A stretch of DNA of 63,580 nucleotides. Origin: an uncultured Faecalicatena sp. GTDB taxonomy: Bacteria; Bacillota; Clostridia; Lachnospirales; Lachnospiraceae. Positions 35,946 through 44,963 of this stretch are shown one piece after another. The number at the start of each line of letters is the position of its first letter. The stretch's first letter is position 1. Where the stretch lies: positions 1 through 63,580 of the forward strand of contig CAOKHZ010000026.1 of NCBI GenBank assembly GCA_948468385.1, given 5' to 3'. Made by a program: the position numbers and the translations under genes. A model generated the notes under the pieces. It did no database searches. It was not told where the DNA came from and was given only the letters and a program-made list of their open reading frames with translations.

Positions 35946-35985
35946 GGAGGGTGTTTCTTGGAGGCTCCCAAGATGGAAGATTATT

Positions 35986-36113
35986 TGTGTCATAGGAAAC
36001 TTCGTTCCCTATGACACAAAACCCTCCGGGGGATGCGCACTTCGCGCCTAAGGAAAATGGCTGCTAACGCAGCCGCGCTCCGGCGCGAGAGTCCGGCAAG
36101 CCGGACTCTTTGT
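35986..36113 (+). repeat. Dispersed structured element, copy 2 (complete)
   Basis: Hairpins in order: TGTGTCATAGG/CCTATGACACA (35986-35996 with 36008-36018) around AAACTTCGTT; CCC/GGG at 36022-36030; GCGC/GCGC (36035-36038, 36044-36047); GGCTGC/GCAGCC (36059-36064, 36069-36074); a short CCG/CGG; and a perfect GAGTCCGGC-AA-GCCGGACTC (36089-36108) followed by TTTGTTC. Spacing is identical to copy 3 (123 bases to the end of the last hairpin), although most stems differ in sequence. It lies 40 bases after mgtE. Confidence 0.9.
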
Positions 36114-36175
36114 TCTATCAATATTTGCGATGGTGGACGCAAAGGAGAGGGCGGCCAAACCGGAAAAATGGCAGG

Positions 36176-36204
36176 AGGTAGACGAGAAATCGTCTGCCTT
36201 TTTT
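36176..36204 (+). terminator. Terminator upstream of the LytTR operon
   Basis: GGTAGACGA-GAAA-TCGTCTGCC with one G-T pair, followed by a T6 run. It probably ends any transcript leaving mgtE and the repeat element. The rest of 35946-36310 shows no gene. Confidence 0.75.
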
Positions 36205-36310
36205 GCATCTTATGTGTGGAAACCGGCATCCTATGTTTAGGGTGATTGCCAGGCGGCGAACGGTTATGCTATCATAGCGTTATCACCAACAAGGGAAGGG
36301 CGGTGGAATA

Positions 36311-36751
36311 TTGAAGATTGAAATCGTGGTTGACGAGGCGGCAAGAGATTTGGAAATTGCCGTTACTTGTAAAAAGCTGACACCCGAGGTGGAGAAAATT
36401 CTGGCAACGTTGCGGATGATGAACCAACAGTTAACCGTGAAAAAGGATGGCGAAACGTATTTGCTGGACATCGCGCGGATTATTTATATCGAGAGCGTGG
36501 ATAGGACGTGTTTTGTCTATACTTCCGATGAGGTTTACGAGTCCGGGTTTCCGCTTTACGAGCTGGAACGGCAATTGGAGGAATATGGCTTTTTTCGGGT
36601 GAGCAAGTCATTTTTGATTCATCTGCAAGATATCTTGTCCTTGCGGGCGGACGTCAATCGGAAAATCCGCGTCACGATGTCGAACGGGGAACAAATCATG
36701 GCGTCAAGGCAGTATGCGGACGCGCTGAAGAAAAGATTGGGGGTGCGATAA
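36311..36751 (+). CDS. LytTR-domain DNA-binding regulator
   Basis: The 146-residue protein has an N-terminal stretch of about 45 residues (MKIEIVVDEAARDLEIAV) and a C-terminal LytTR domain (LLDIARIIYIESVDRTCFVYTSDEVYESGFPLYELERQL..FFRVSKSFLIHLQDILSLR). It lacks a receiver domain. The start is TTG 36311, preceded by GGGCGGTGG. LytTR-DUF3021 pairs next to ABC exporters are a recurring clostridial module in which the membrane protein controls the regulator. Confidence 0.9.
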   Translation: MKIEIVVDEAARDLEIAVTCKKLTPEVEKILATLRMMNQQLTVKKDGETYLLDIARIIYIESVDRTCFVYTSDEVYESGFPLYELERQLEEYGFFRVSKSFLIHLQDILSLRADVNRKIRVTMSNGEQIMASRQYADALKKRLGVR

Positions 36752-37237
36752 ATGGAAGAGAGGGGAACTGTTTTTGATTATCTGGCACAGGTGCTGATTA
36801 TATTCGGGTTTGCAATGTTGATGTTAAACGTCTTTTGTATCTTGTTCGGGGATTCGGCCAGGGAGGTTTCTACCATGTACGCGTTGGGGGGGGACGGAGT
36901 TCCGACGGAGGTGGCTTTTCAGTTTTTAGCCGTTTCGTTTTTTGTCGTGGGGGCAAGGTTTCTGTTTTTCACGGATTGGCTGATAAAGGAAATGGCGATT
37001 TGGCTTAGGACGGTATGCATGCTGAGCACGGTGATTGTCATTATAGCAATTTTTGCTACCTTGTTTGGCTGGATTCCGAAAAATATGTGGCAGGCGTGGG
37101 CGATGTTTTTGGTTTGTTTCGGAGTCTCGTTTGTCGGAAGCTGTTTCGTGATGACGGTGAAGGAAAAGGTGGAAAACAAGCGGATGGAAGAAGCTTTAAG
37201 GAGGTTAAAGGAAGGGGAGGAGAAGCAAGATGGATGA
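36752..37237 (+). CDS. DUF3021 four-helix membrane protein
   Basis: The 161-residue protein has four hydrophobic helices (LIIFGFAMLMLNVFCILF, FLAVSFFVVGARFLFF, VCMLSTVIVIIAIFATLF, AWAMFLVCFGVSFVGSCFVM) and a charged helical tail (KVENKRMEEALRRLKEGEE). DUF3021 proteins are encoded beside LytTR regulators and are believed to restrain them at the membrane. It starts immediately after the LytTR stop codon and overlaps the next gene by eight bases. Confidence 0.85.
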   Translation: MEERGTVFDYLAQVLIIFGFAMLMLNVFCILFGDSAREVSTMYALGGDGVPTEVAFQFLAVSFFVVGARFLFFTDWLIKEMAIWLRTVCMLSTVIVIIAIFATLFGWIPKNMWQAWAMFLVCFGVSFVGSCFVMTVKEKVENKRMEEALRRLKEGEEKQDG

Positions 37238-38147
37238 AGGTAGGATAAGCCCTGCAATCAGGGTGGAGCATGTTTCCCATAAATTTGCAAAGAGGCAAGT
37301 GCTGGAAACTATTAATTTCCAAGTGGAGGAGGGAGAAATCTTTGGCCTCTTGGGGCCGTCCGGGGCGGGGAAGACCACGCTGATCAAGATTTTGACGGGA
37401 CAGCTTCGGCAAGATGCGGGAAATGCAAGGATTTTGGGGCGGGACACGAGAGAATTAAGCGCGAGGGAGCGTCGGGAAATTGGCGCGATGATGGACGATT
37501 TCGGCTTATATGACCGTTTGTCCGTGTACGACAATTTGTCGTTTTATGCTGACATCTACCGCGTCCCGCGCGGCGAGATTGCCGACATGTTGAAAGAAAT
37601 CGGGTTATATGATGCAAAAAACACGGCGGTTTGCAAGCTTTCCAAGGGAATGAAAAACAGGCTTTCCCTGGCGAGGGCGTTGATGAATCATGCCAGAATC
37701 TTGTTCCTTGACGAGCCGACCTCCGGGCTTGACCCGGTCACGACGCAGGAAATTCACCGCGTTTTGATGGGGCAGAAGCGAAAAGGAACCACCATCTTCC
37801 TGACGACGCACGACATGTTCGAGGCGGAAAGCCTTTGTGACCGCGTGGCATTGCTTGGGAAGGGCAGTATATTGGAACTGGGAAGTCCGAAAGACATTTG
37901 CCGGAAATACAATCATCAGAACAAGCTTCGCGTTACGCTGAATGACGGGGCGGAGGTTTTGCTGGAAAACGGAGGCGGATCCGCGCTATTGGTAAAGGAA
38001 TATCTGGAGAATGATAAAATCGTGTCCATCCATTCCACCGAGCCGACGCTGGAAAGTGTTTTTGTCGAACTTACGGGAAGGTCGCTTAAGGATCCGTATG
38101 GTTTGGCGCATGAAACATTTGATTATGCCTTGCGACAAGCACGTTGA
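37230..38147 (+). CDS. ABC transporter ATP-binding protein
   Basis: Walker A is GPSGAGKTT (about 41-49), signature LSKGMKNRLSLARA, Walker B ILFLDEPTSGLDP, and H-loop TTHD. The length (305 residues) and a C-terminal DUF4162-like tail are typical of drug or antibiotic-peptide exporters of the CcmA type. GGGGAGGAG precedes the ATG, which overlaps the DUF3021 gene, so LytTR, DUF3021 and transporter are one operon. Confidence 0.92.
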   Translation: MDEGRISPAIRVEHVSHKFAKRQVLETINFQVEEGEIFGLLGPSGAGKTTLIKILTGQLRQDAGNARILGRDTRELSARERREIGAMMDDFGLYDRLSVYDNLSFYADIYRVPRGEIADMLKEIGLYDAKNTAVCKLSKGMKNRLSLARALMNHARILFLDEPTSGLDPVTTQEIHRVLMGQKRKGTTIFLTTHDMFEAESLCDRVALLGKGSILELGSPKDICRKYNHQNKLRVTLNDGAEVLLENGGGSALLVKEYLENDKIVSIHSTEPTLESVFVELTGRSLKDPYGLAHETFDYALRQAR

Positions 38148-38193
38148 CTCGACTCGTCGTTCGCGAGAATAACTGGAAAGGAATTGAATTTAT

Positions 38194-38952
38194 ATGCATA
38201 ATATCGTTGCGATTTTTAAGAAACAGATAAAGGACACGCTGAAAAACAAGACCGTTTTGATTCAGTTTGTCATGTTCCCCGTGTTCACGGTGATTATGAA
38301 TCATGCGATGAAAATCGAGGGGATGCCAAAGAATTATTTTGTGATTTTGTTTGGCACGATGTACATGGGAATGGCGCCGCTTACGAGCATGACCGCCATC
38401 ATGTCCGAGGAGCGGGAGAAACACACGCTTCGCGTGCTGATGATGTCAAACGTGAAGCCGTACGAATATTTTGTGGGAATCGGAGGCTATGTCTGGTTCG
38501 CCTGCATGATTGGGATGATGGTGATTTGTGGCGCCGGTGACTATGAGTTTCAGGAACGTGCCGTTTTTCTGGTAATTATGGCAAGTGGGATTTTTACGTC
38601 GCTTGTAATCGGGGCGGTTATCGGAACGTTTAGCAGGACGCAGATGATGGCCACGTCCGTTTCCGTACCTGCCATGATGCTGGTTTCGTTTTTGCCCATG
38701 TTGTCAATGTTTAACGAGACGATTGCGAAAGCGGCGCGGCTTATTTATTCCGAGCAAATCAGCAGGATGTTGGGACAAATCGGAACTTCGGGGTTCGCGG
38801 GCGACATGCCGTTTGACGGAGGCTCGCCATTCGGCGGTGGCTTGACGTTCGCGAACGGCTTTCCCATCGAGGGCGTGTGCGTGATTGTGGCAAACATCAT
38901 AATCGCGGCGGCGTTGTTTGTCGCGGCGTATAAAAAATGCGGGCTGGATTAA
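38194..38952 (+). CDS. ABC-2 type transporter permease
   Basis: The 252-residue protein has six predicted membrane helices and the ABC-2 layout (KKQIKDTLKNKTVLIQFVMFPVFTVIM, the MSEEREKHTLRVLMMSNVKPYEY coupling segment, and a G/F-rich stretch near 205-225). AAAGGAATTG precedes the ATG. With the ATPase at 37230 it should form an exporter whose expression is set by the LytTR regulator. The cargo is unknown. Confidence 0.88.
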   Translation: MHNIVAIFKKQIKDTLKNKTVLIQFVMFPVFTVIMNHAMKIEGMPKNYFVILFGTMYMGMAPLTSMTAIMSEEREKHTLRVLMMSNVKPYEYFVGIGGYVWFACMIGMMVICGAGDYEFQERAVFLVIMASGIFTSLVIGAVIGTFSRTQMMATSVSVPAMMLVSFLPMLSMFNETIAKAARLIYSEQISRMLGQIGTSGFAGDMPFDGGSPFGGGLTFANGFPIEGVCVIVANIIIAAALFVAAYKKCGLD

Positions 38953-39028
38953 AACGAGGCGATTCTTTGTTCACGACCATGGAAATCACATTGTATTGAA
39001 AAATATACCAAAAATGAAAATCTATTCC

Positions 39029-39057
39029 TTGTATCCACATTTTCTTTGCGTTATAAT
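39029..39057 (+). promoter_or_regulatory. Promoter of pta-ackA
   Basis: TTGTAT (39029-39034), 17 bases, TATAAT (39052-39057). It would give an untranslated leader of about 125 bases before pta. Confidence 0.7.
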
Positions 39058-39096
39058 AGAAGCAGTTTGGCAAGGTTCTTGGGAGCCTGACGAAAC

Positions 39097-39128
39097 GATG
39101 TCAGGGGGGCATATGCTTCCCTGATGTC
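39097..39128 (+). promoter_or_regulatory. Leader hairpin upstream of pta
   Basis: GATGTCAGGG (39097-39106) pairs with CCCTGATGTC (39119-39128), with two G-T pairs, inside the leader. AAAAGC rather than a T-run follows, so it is more likely a stabilising or regulatory hairpin than a terminator. Confidence 0.5.
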
Positions 39129-39190
39129 AAAAGCTTTATAGTATTCATATTTAAAGTCTTACAAGAAAAAGAAAGGTGGATTTTCAAGTC

Positions 39191-40186
39191 ATGGGATTTA
39201 TTGATGAAATCAAGGCAAGGGCAAAAGCAAATGTCAAGACAATCGTGCTTCCGGAGACGGAGGACGAGCGTACGTACAAGGCGGCCGAGGCCGTTCTCAA
39301 AGAGGGAACCGCGAAGCTGATTCTGGTAGGCAGCAAAGAGGAAATTGAAAAGAAGGGCGCGGGATATGACATTTCCGGCGCCACGGTCGTAGATCCGGCC
39401 ACCAGCGAGAAGACGGACGGGTATATCGCGAAGTTGGTGGAGCTTCGTCAGAAAAAAGGCATGACCGAGGAGCAGGCGAGAGAACTCCTTTTAAACAATT
39501 ACTTGTATTATGGCGTGATGATGGTGAAGATGGGTGACGCGGACGGCATGGTGTCCGGCGCGTGCCATTCCACGGCGGACACGCTTCGCCCGTGTCTGCA
39601 GATTTTGAAGACGAAGCCCGGCACGAAGCTGGTTTCCGCGTTTTTCGTGATGGTCGTACCAGATTGTGACATGGGGGCGGACGGCACGTTCATCTTTGGA
39701 GATTCAGGATTGGAGCAGAACCCGGATCCGGAGAAACTGGCCAATATCGCGATTTCCTCCGCAGATTCCTTCCGCGCGTTGACCGGCAAGGAGCCGATCG
39801 TGGCGATGCTTTCCCATTCGACGAAGGGCAGCGCGAAGCACGCAGACGTGGACAAGGTGGTCGAGGCGACGAGGATTGCCAAGGAGATGGCGCCGGAGCT
39901 TAAATTGGACGGAGAGCTGCAGCTTGACGCGGCCATCGTTCCTTCCGTTGGTGAATCCAAGGCACCGGGCAGCCCGGTGGCGGGACATGCCAACGTATTG
40001 ATCTTCCCGGACTTGGATGCGGGAAACATCGGCTACAAGTTGGTGCAGAGACTGGCCAAGGCAGAAGCCTACGGCCCGCTTACGCAGGGCATCGCGGCGC
40101 CGGTCAACGACCTTTCCCGTGGATGCAGCGCGGAGGATATTGAGGGCGTGATTGCCATCACGGCGGTGCAGGCGGCGAACGCATAA
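39191..40186 (+). CDS. pta: Phosphate acetyltransferase
   Basis: ATG 39191 ([28 protein letters not shown]) after GAAAGGTGG gives 331 residues, the short single-domain Pta form. Family segments include [24 protein letters not shown] and [10 protein letters not shown]. It converts acetyl-CoA and phosphate to acetyl phosphate. ackA follows 67 bases later, giving ATP production from acetyl-CoA in fermentation. Confidence 0.96.
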   Translation: MGFIDEIKARAKANVKTIVLPETEDERTYKAAEAVLKEGTAKLILVGSKEEIEKKGAGYDISGATVVDPATSEKTDGYIAKLVELRQKKGMTEEQARELLLNNYLYYGVMMVKMGDADGMVSGACHSTADTLRPCLQILKTKPGTKLVSAFFVMVVPDCDMGADGTFIFGDSGLEQNPDPEKLANIAISSADSFRALTGKEPIVAMLSHSTKGSAKHADVDKVVEATRIAKEMAPELKLDGELQLDAAIVPSVGESKAPGSPVAGHANVLIFPDLDAGNIGYKLVQRLAKAEAYGPLTQGIAAPVNDLSRGCSAEDIEGVIAITAVQAANA

Positions 40187-40253
40187 ATGTAGCAGGGCAG
40201 GAGACAAGGCCAAAGTTGGAACGCCTTGTATAATTTTTCAGGAGGATATTATA

Positions 40254-41444
40254 ATGAATGTATTAGTAATCAACTGCGGAAGTTCTTCTTTGAAGTTCCA
40301 GTTAATCAATTCTGACAGCGAGGCCGTTTTGGCAAAAGGCCTTTGCGAGCGTATCGGAATCGACGGGCGGCTTACCTATCAGCCGGCAGGCGGCGAGAAG
40401 GAAGTGTCCGACAAGGCCATGCCGACCCACACGGAGGCCATCCAGTTCGTCATCGACGCGTTGACGAACGAGAAGACCGGCGTGGTGAAGAGTCTGGATG
40501 AAATCGGCGCGGTCGGACATCGTGTCGTACATGGCGGCGAAAAGTTCGCGTCTTCCGTAGTCATCACGGACGAGGTGAAGAAAGCGGTAGAAGAGTGCAA
40601 TGACTTGGCGCCGCTTCATAATCCGGCGAACCTGATTGGCGTGGCGGCATGCGAAAAGCTGATGCCGGGGACGCCGATGGTGGCGGTATTTGACACGGCG
40701 TTCCACCAGACGATGCCGGAGAAAGCTTATATGTACGGACTTCCGTATGAGTATTATGAGAAGTATAAAGTAAGACGTTATGGCTTCCACGGAACCAGCC
40801 ACAGCTACGTGTCAAAGAGGGCGGCGGAGATTCTCGGCGTTCCGTATGACCAGACGAAGACGATTGTCTGCCACTTGGGCAACGGATCCAGTATTTCCGC
40901 AGTATTGAACGGAAAGTCCGTTGACACTTCCATGGGACTGACCCCGCTCGAAGGTCTGGTGATGGGAACCCGTTCCGGTGACATTGACCCGGCGATTTTG
41001 GAATTCATTGCCAAGAAGGAAAATCTGGATATTGCAGGCCTTATGAACATGCTGAACAAGAAGTCCGGCGTGTATGGATTGTCAAACAATCTCTCGAGCG
41101 ACTTCCGTGACCTGGATGCCGCTGCAGAAGAGGGAAACGTACCGGCCAAGATTGCGCTGGAGGTATTTGCCTATCGCGTGGCAAAATATGTCGGCTCCTA
41201 TGTGGCTGCCATGAACGGCGTGGACAATATCGTGTTCACGGCGGGCATCGGGGAGAATTCCGGCCCGGTTCGCGCGGACGTGTTAAGCTATCTCGGTTAC
41301 TTGGGAATCGAAGTGGACGCGGAAGCGAACAAGAAGAGGGGCGAGGAAGTGATGATTTCCACGCCGGATTCCAAGGTGAAGGTACTTGTCGTGCCGACGA
41401 ACGAAGAATTGGCGATTGCCAGGGAGACGGTCGCGTTATTGTGA
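40254..41444 (+). CDS. ackA: Acetate kinase
   Basis: ATG 40254 ([18 protein letters not shown]) has an excellent TCAGGAGGATATT box. The 396-residue enzyme carries [44 protein letters not shown] and [10 protein letters not shown], the ASKHA-fold phosphate and substrate segments. It makes ATP and acetate from acetyl phosphate and forms an operon with pta. Confidence 0.97.
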   Translation: MNVLVINCGSSSLKFQLINSDSEAVLAKGLCERIGIDGRLTYQPAGGEKEVSDKAMPTHTEAIQFVIDALTNEKTGVVKSLDEIGAVGHRVVHGGEKFASSVVITDEVKKAVEECNDLAPLHNPANLIGVAACEKLMPGTPMVAVFDTAFHQTMPEKAYMYGLPYEYYEKYKVRRYGFHGTSHSYVSKRAAEILGVPYDQTKTIVCHLGNGSSISAVLNGKSVDTSMGLTPLEGLVMGTRSGDIDPAILEFIAKKENLDIAGLMNMLNKKSGVYGLSNNLSSDFRDLDAAAEEGNVPAKIALEVFAYRVAKYVGSYVAAMNGVDNIVFTAGIGENSGPVRADVLSYLGYLGIEVDAEANKKRGEEVMISTPDSKVKVLVVPTNEELAIARETVALL

Positions 41445-41506
41445 TGAAATGGTTGCATTTCCATGAGTGATGAGCCAAACGGCCATGCTTGCTTACAATA
41501 GGAGTT

Positions 41507-41554
41507 CCCCGCTATTTGCTTTGGCCTTTTTAGGTTCCAAAGCGGGTGGCGGGG
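41507..41554 (+). terminator. Nested stem-loop after ackA
   Basis: An outer stem CCCCGC/GCGGGG (41507-41512, 41549-41554) encloses an inner GCTTTGG/CCAAAGC (41518-41524, 41537-41543) with loop CCTTTTTAGGTT. The outer stem is not followed by a T-run, so termination is possible but unproven. Confidence 0.5.
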
Positions 41555-41594
41555 ATGTTGCTATACGGAATTAGGCATGAAGGAGGCCGAAGGG

Positions 41595-42851
41595 ATGAAT
41601 TATGAGCTGAGACATTTTGACACGCCGCTTCTTCGATTTTCTGCGACGGAGGACAGCAATACGCCGAAAGTTAAGATATTGTGGTGTAATGAAGAAAAAA
41701 AGAACCTGCTCCCACTCGACTTGGCGCCTATCCATGCAAAGGGGGCAGACGTCAAGTACAAAAGGGAGAAACTTGAAATTTCAGGCCTTGCAGGTCAGGG
41801 AGGGTCAGATGACAGATATGCGGACGAAGGTTTGTCCGTTGACGGACTTTCGGGAGAGCGTTTGGCCAGGTGGCTTATGCATAGGACGATTCCAAAGAAC
41901 CGCGCCTACGTGCACAATTTTTTAAGTAAATGTGGTTTGAACATTAATCGGCCGATGAACATTATCAAGGTGTCGAAGGGGCTGTCCTTAAATGATTGTT
42001 ACTGGGTAGTGGAGGAAGGATTCGGCGGTACTTTTGCGAAATATAATCTATATGAGAATCGTTTCAGCCAGGTGCTTGCGTTGATTGCCTTTACCGGTTA
42101 TGGAAGCAGTATTCGTGCGTCTCTTTCTTCCAGCCCGGAGTTTACGACGAACGGCATGCTCCCCAAATGTTGGAGGCGGCAAGGCGGCATAATCAAGTTG
42201 TACAAGGGCGGGACGAGCGGCGCGTCCAATGCGGGGAACGAGCCATATTCGGAGTATTATGCGGCCCAGGTGGCAGAGAGGCTTGGCGTGAATGCCATTG
42301 GCTATGGACTTTCCAAATGGAAGGGTGAGCTTTGTTCCACATGCGAGTTGTTTACAAGTAGAGAGTATTCTTTTGTACCCGCCGGCAGAATCGTGACGAC
42401 GGGCGGGATGGAGGCCGTGCATGCCTTTTATGAAACGCTTGGCGAAGAGTACGTGCGGGCGTTGCATGACATGATTGTTTTGGACGCGATGATTTGCAAC
42501 ACGGATCGGCATTTTGGAAACTTTGGTTTTCTCGTGGACAACATGACGAACGAGATTGCCGCTCCCGCGCCGTTATTCGACCATGGAAACGCACTGTTTA
42601 ATTATGCGGGGCGCGATGATTTGGAGTCCGAGGCGGCGTTTTCTTCTTACGTAGACACTTTACTGCCTTGCGTGTATGATGATTTTATCGGGACGGCAAA
42701 GAAGGTATTGACGATTCGGCATCGCGAGGGATTACGCCGTTTGTTGAACTTTAAGTTCAAGAAGCATCCACGTTATAATTTGCCGCGGGGCAGGCTTGCG
42801 CTCATAGAGAGGCAAGTTCAAAAGAGAGCAGGGATGTTGTTGGAGAAATAG
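41595..42851 (+). CDS. HipA-like protein kinase domain protein without HipB partner
   Basis: The C-terminal part has the HipA/CtkA catalytic signature MICNTDRHFGNFGFLVDN (N302-T-D304-R-H306...N309) and the metal-binding LFDHGNALF. The N-terminal about 130 residues (GLSGERLARWLMHRTIPKNRAYVH) replace the usual HipA N-subdomain. ATG 41595 is preceded by AAGGAGG, which lies inside a short upstream frame starting at 41577. No HipB-like DNA-binding antitoxin is encoded next to it; it sits alone between ackA and yceD. Target unknown. Confidence 0.8.
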   Translation: MNYELRHFDTPLLRFSATEDSNTPKVKILWCNEEKKNLLPLDLAPIHAKGADVKYKREKLEISGLAGQGGSDDRYADEGLSVDGLSGERLARWLMHRTIPKNRAYVHNFLSKCGLNINRPMNIIKVSKGLSLNDCYWVVEEGFGGTFAKYNLYENRFSQVLALIAFTGYGSSIRASLSSSPEFTTNGMLPKCWRRQGGIIKLYKGGTSGASNAGNEPYSEYYAAQVAERLGVNAIGYGLSKWKGELCSTCELFTSREYSFVPAGRIVTTGGMEAVHAFYETLGEEYVRALHDMIVLDAMICNTDRHFGNFGFLVDNMTNEIAAPAPLFDHGNALFNYAGRDDLESEAAFSSYVDTLLPCVYDDFIGTAKKVLTIRHREGLRRLLNFKFKKHPRYNLPRGRLALIERQVQKRAGMLLEK

Positions 42852-42888
42852 TCGGAAAAACAGTCGGAAAAATAGTCTGTGAAAATGC

Positions 42889-42916
42889 TTGACAAACCCA
42901 TTTTCCATGGTATAAT
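42889..42916 (+). promoter_or_regulatory. Promoter of yceD-rpmF
   Basis: TTGACA (42889-42894), 16 bases, TATAAT (42911-42916), with an extended TGG just before the -10. It is the strongest housekeeping promoter visible in the window, fitting a ribosomal-protein operon. Confidence 0.85.
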
Positions 42917-42944
42917 GGATAAAGTGTGAGTAGGAGTGAATGCG

Positions 42945-43472
42945 ATGTTAATCAACCTATCAGACGTGCTTTCAGAACGCCATACGATGGTGGACGAGAC
43001 CGTGCAGATGGAGATGGACGAGGTTCGCCTAAAGGCGGGGCGTTATCCCATCGTGCGAAAAGAGCCGGTGCATGTGACCGTTACCCACATCAAGGAGCGG
43101 GAGTTGGAGCTTCATGCGGATACGAGGTTTTCCGTCGTGATTCCATGTGACCGTTGTCTTGCAGACGTGGAGCGGGAGTTTGTGTTGGATTTTTCCAGGA
43201 TGGTCGATTTGGCGGCATCAGAGGGCGAGCTGAAAGAAGGATTCGATGAATCCGATTGTATTGACGGATATGATCTTGACGTGGACAAAATGCTCTATAG
43301 CGAGATACTTATAGGATGGCCGACGAAAGTTCTGTGCAGGGAAGACTGTAAGGGCATTTGTAACGTGTGTGGTCAAAATCTAAACGAGGGTACTTGCGAT
43401 TGCGAGGACACGCATCTTGACCCCAGAATGTCAGTTGTCCGTGATCTGTTTAAGAATTTTAAGGAGGTGTAA
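42945..43472 (+). CDS. yceD: YceD-family protein (DUF177), 23S rRNA accumulation protein
   Basis: The 175-residue protein has the DUF177 core with CDRCLADVEREF (C-x2-C) and a second cysteine pair LCREDCKGICNVCGQNLNEGTCDC, probably a zinc site. It is encoded directly before rpmF throughout bacteria and is linked to 23S rRNA processing. ATG 42945 is chosen over GTG 42936 because TAGGAG is nine bases upstream of it. Confidence 0.9.
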   Translation: MLINLSDVLSERHTMVDETVQMEMDEVRLKAGRYPIVRKEPVHVTVTHIKERELELHADTRFSVVIPCDRCLADVEREFVLDFSRMVDLAASEGELKEGFDESDCIDGYDLDVDKMLYSEILIGWPTKVLCREDCKGICNVCGQNLNEGTCDCEDTHLDPRMSVVRDLFKNFKEV

Positions 43473-43475
43473 CCT

Positions 43476-43655
43476 ATGTCAATCTGTCCAAAGAATAAAT
43501 CTTCCAAGGCGAGAAGAGACAAGAGAAGGGCGAACTGGAAAATGACTGCTCCGAATCTTGTAAAGTGCAGCAAGTGCGGAGAACTCATGATGCCGCACAG
43601 AGTGTGTAAGGCTTGCGGCTCTTACAACAAAAAAGAAATCATTGCTGTTGATTAA
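43476..43655 (+). CDS. rpmF: 50S ribosomal protein L32
   Basis: A 59-residue protein too short for most gene lists: MSICPKNKSSKARRDKRRANW, then a zinc finger C-SKC (C-x2-C) and CKAC (C-x2-C). AAGGAGGTGTAACC precedes the ATG. This is the zinc-containing (C+) form of L32, which does not need replacement by a zinc-free paralogue unless zinc is scarce. It follows yceD by three bases. Confidence 0.96.
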   Translation: MSICPKNKSSKARRDKRRANWKMTAPNLVKCSKCGELMMPHRVCKACGSYNKKEIIAVD

Positions 43656-43669
43656 TGAAAAGACGTAGA

Positions 43670-43711
43670 GAAATCAAGGGGCTGGTAAAATCAAGTTCCT
43701 TGGTTTCTTTG
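43670..43711 (+). terminator. Terminator after rpmF
   Basis: GAAATCAAGG (43670-43679) pairs with CCTTGGTTTC (43698-43707), with one mismatch, followed by TTTGAG. plsX is thus at least partly separate from yceD-rpmF. No FapR gene or FapR-like operator is seen in the 255-base gap. Confidence 0.65.
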
Positions 43712-43910
43712 AGTTTAGAACGATTTTGAGATTACCATGTGGTTTTGGTGACAGTGTGAAATATAAATGGGTGGAAAATGAAAGTTTGACCAATTGTTTG
43801 ACGGGGTGGATTGAAGGGGCAAACCGTCCAATGTCGGAACGAATGAATAGGGGGATTTGTTCATCGTTTTGCCGTTGCCCGGGATTTTTATAGTAAGTGG
43901 GAGGGATATC

Positions 43911-44930
43911 ATGTCCGAGATTACGAGGATTGCCCTAGACGGCATGGGCGGCGACAACGCGCCGTCCGAAATCGTCAAAGGGGCAGTAGAGGCGGTCAAG
44001 GCGCATAAGGAGATACGGATTTTGCTGACGGGAAAGGAAGAATTGTTAAACAAGGAATTGTCGGCATATGATTATCCAAAGGAGCAAATCGAGGTGGTAA
44101 ACGCGAGCGAGGTCGTCGAGATGGCGGAGCCGCCGGTTTACGCGATACGCCACAAGAAGGACTCGTCAATGGCGGTGGCGATGAAGCTGGTGCGCGAGGG
44201 AAGGGCGGACGCGGTGGTGTCCGCGGGAAATTCCGGCGCGGTCTTAGTAGGCGGCCAGGTCTTGATCGGGAAAATAAAAGGCGTGGAGAGAACCCCGCTG
44301 GCCCCGTTGATTCCGACGGCGAAGGGCGTTTCCCTGCTTGTGGACTGCGGGGCGAACGTGGACGCGAGGGCGTCCCACTTGGTGCAGTTCGCGCGGATGG
44401 GGTCAATATACATGGAACAGGTCGTCGGTAAAAAGAACCCGACGGTCGGCATCGTCAACATTGGCGCGGAGGAAGAAAAAGGAAACGCGCTTGTGAAGGA
44501 GACGTTTCCACGGTTGAAGGCATGTAAGGACATCCATTTTGTCGGTAGCGTCGAGGCGAGGGACATTCCGAAGGGCGAGGTGGACGTGGTGGTCTGTGAG
44601 GCGTTCGTCGGGAACGTGATTTTGAAGCTGTACGAGGGTGTCAGTTCGACCTTGGTGCATGAGCTTAAAAAAGGGATGCTGACGTCGCTTCGCAGCAAGG
44701 TTGGCGCGTTGTTGGTGAAGCCGGCCATGAAGGAGACGATGAAGGCGTTCGACGCCAGCGAGTATGGCGGAGCACCGATGCTGGGACTCAAAGGCCTCGT
44801 GGTCAAGATGCATGGGAATGCCACGGCGAAGGAAGTGCAAAACGCGATGGTGCAGTGCGCGACTTTCAACGAGCAGAAAATCTGCGGGCAAATCGGTGCG
44901 GCGATGCAGAGTGCGGAAGAGGAATCATAA
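43911..44930 (+). CDS. plsX: Phosphate acyltransferase PlsX
   Basis: ATG 43911 (MSEITRIALDGMGGDNAPSEIVKGAV) after GGGAGGG gives 339 residues. Typical segments are VSAGNSGAVL, RTPLAPLIPT, LLVDCGANVDARASHLVQFARMGSIYM and CEAFVGNVILKLYEG. It makes acyl phosphate from acyl-ACP for PlsY (encoded at 58392) in phospholipid synthesis. acpP follows 33 bases later. Confidence 0.96.
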   Translation: MSEITRIALDGMGGDNAPSEIVKGAVEAVKAHKEIRILLTGKEELLNKELSAYDYPKEQIEVVNASEVVEMAEPPVYAIRHKKDSSMAVAMKLVREGRADAVVSAGNSGAVLVGGQVLIGKIKGVERTPLAPLIPTAKGVSLLVDCGANVDARASHLVQFARMGSIYMEQVVGKKNPTVGIVNIGAEEEKGNALVKETFPRLKACKDIHFVGSVEARDIPKGEVDVVVCEAFVGNVILKLYEGVSSTLVHELKKGMLTSLRSKVGALLVKPAMKETMKAFDASEYGGAPMLGLKGLVVKMHGNATAKEVQNAMVQCATFNEQKICGQIGAAMQSAEEES

Positions 44931-44963
44931 GGTTACAAAGAAAAGAAGAAAGGAAGAAAGGTC

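Noticed and set aside
43715-44406. Reverse-strand open frames across the plsX region
   Set aside because: They are low-complexity shadows of plsX in the opposite strand, with no start signals or family resemblance.
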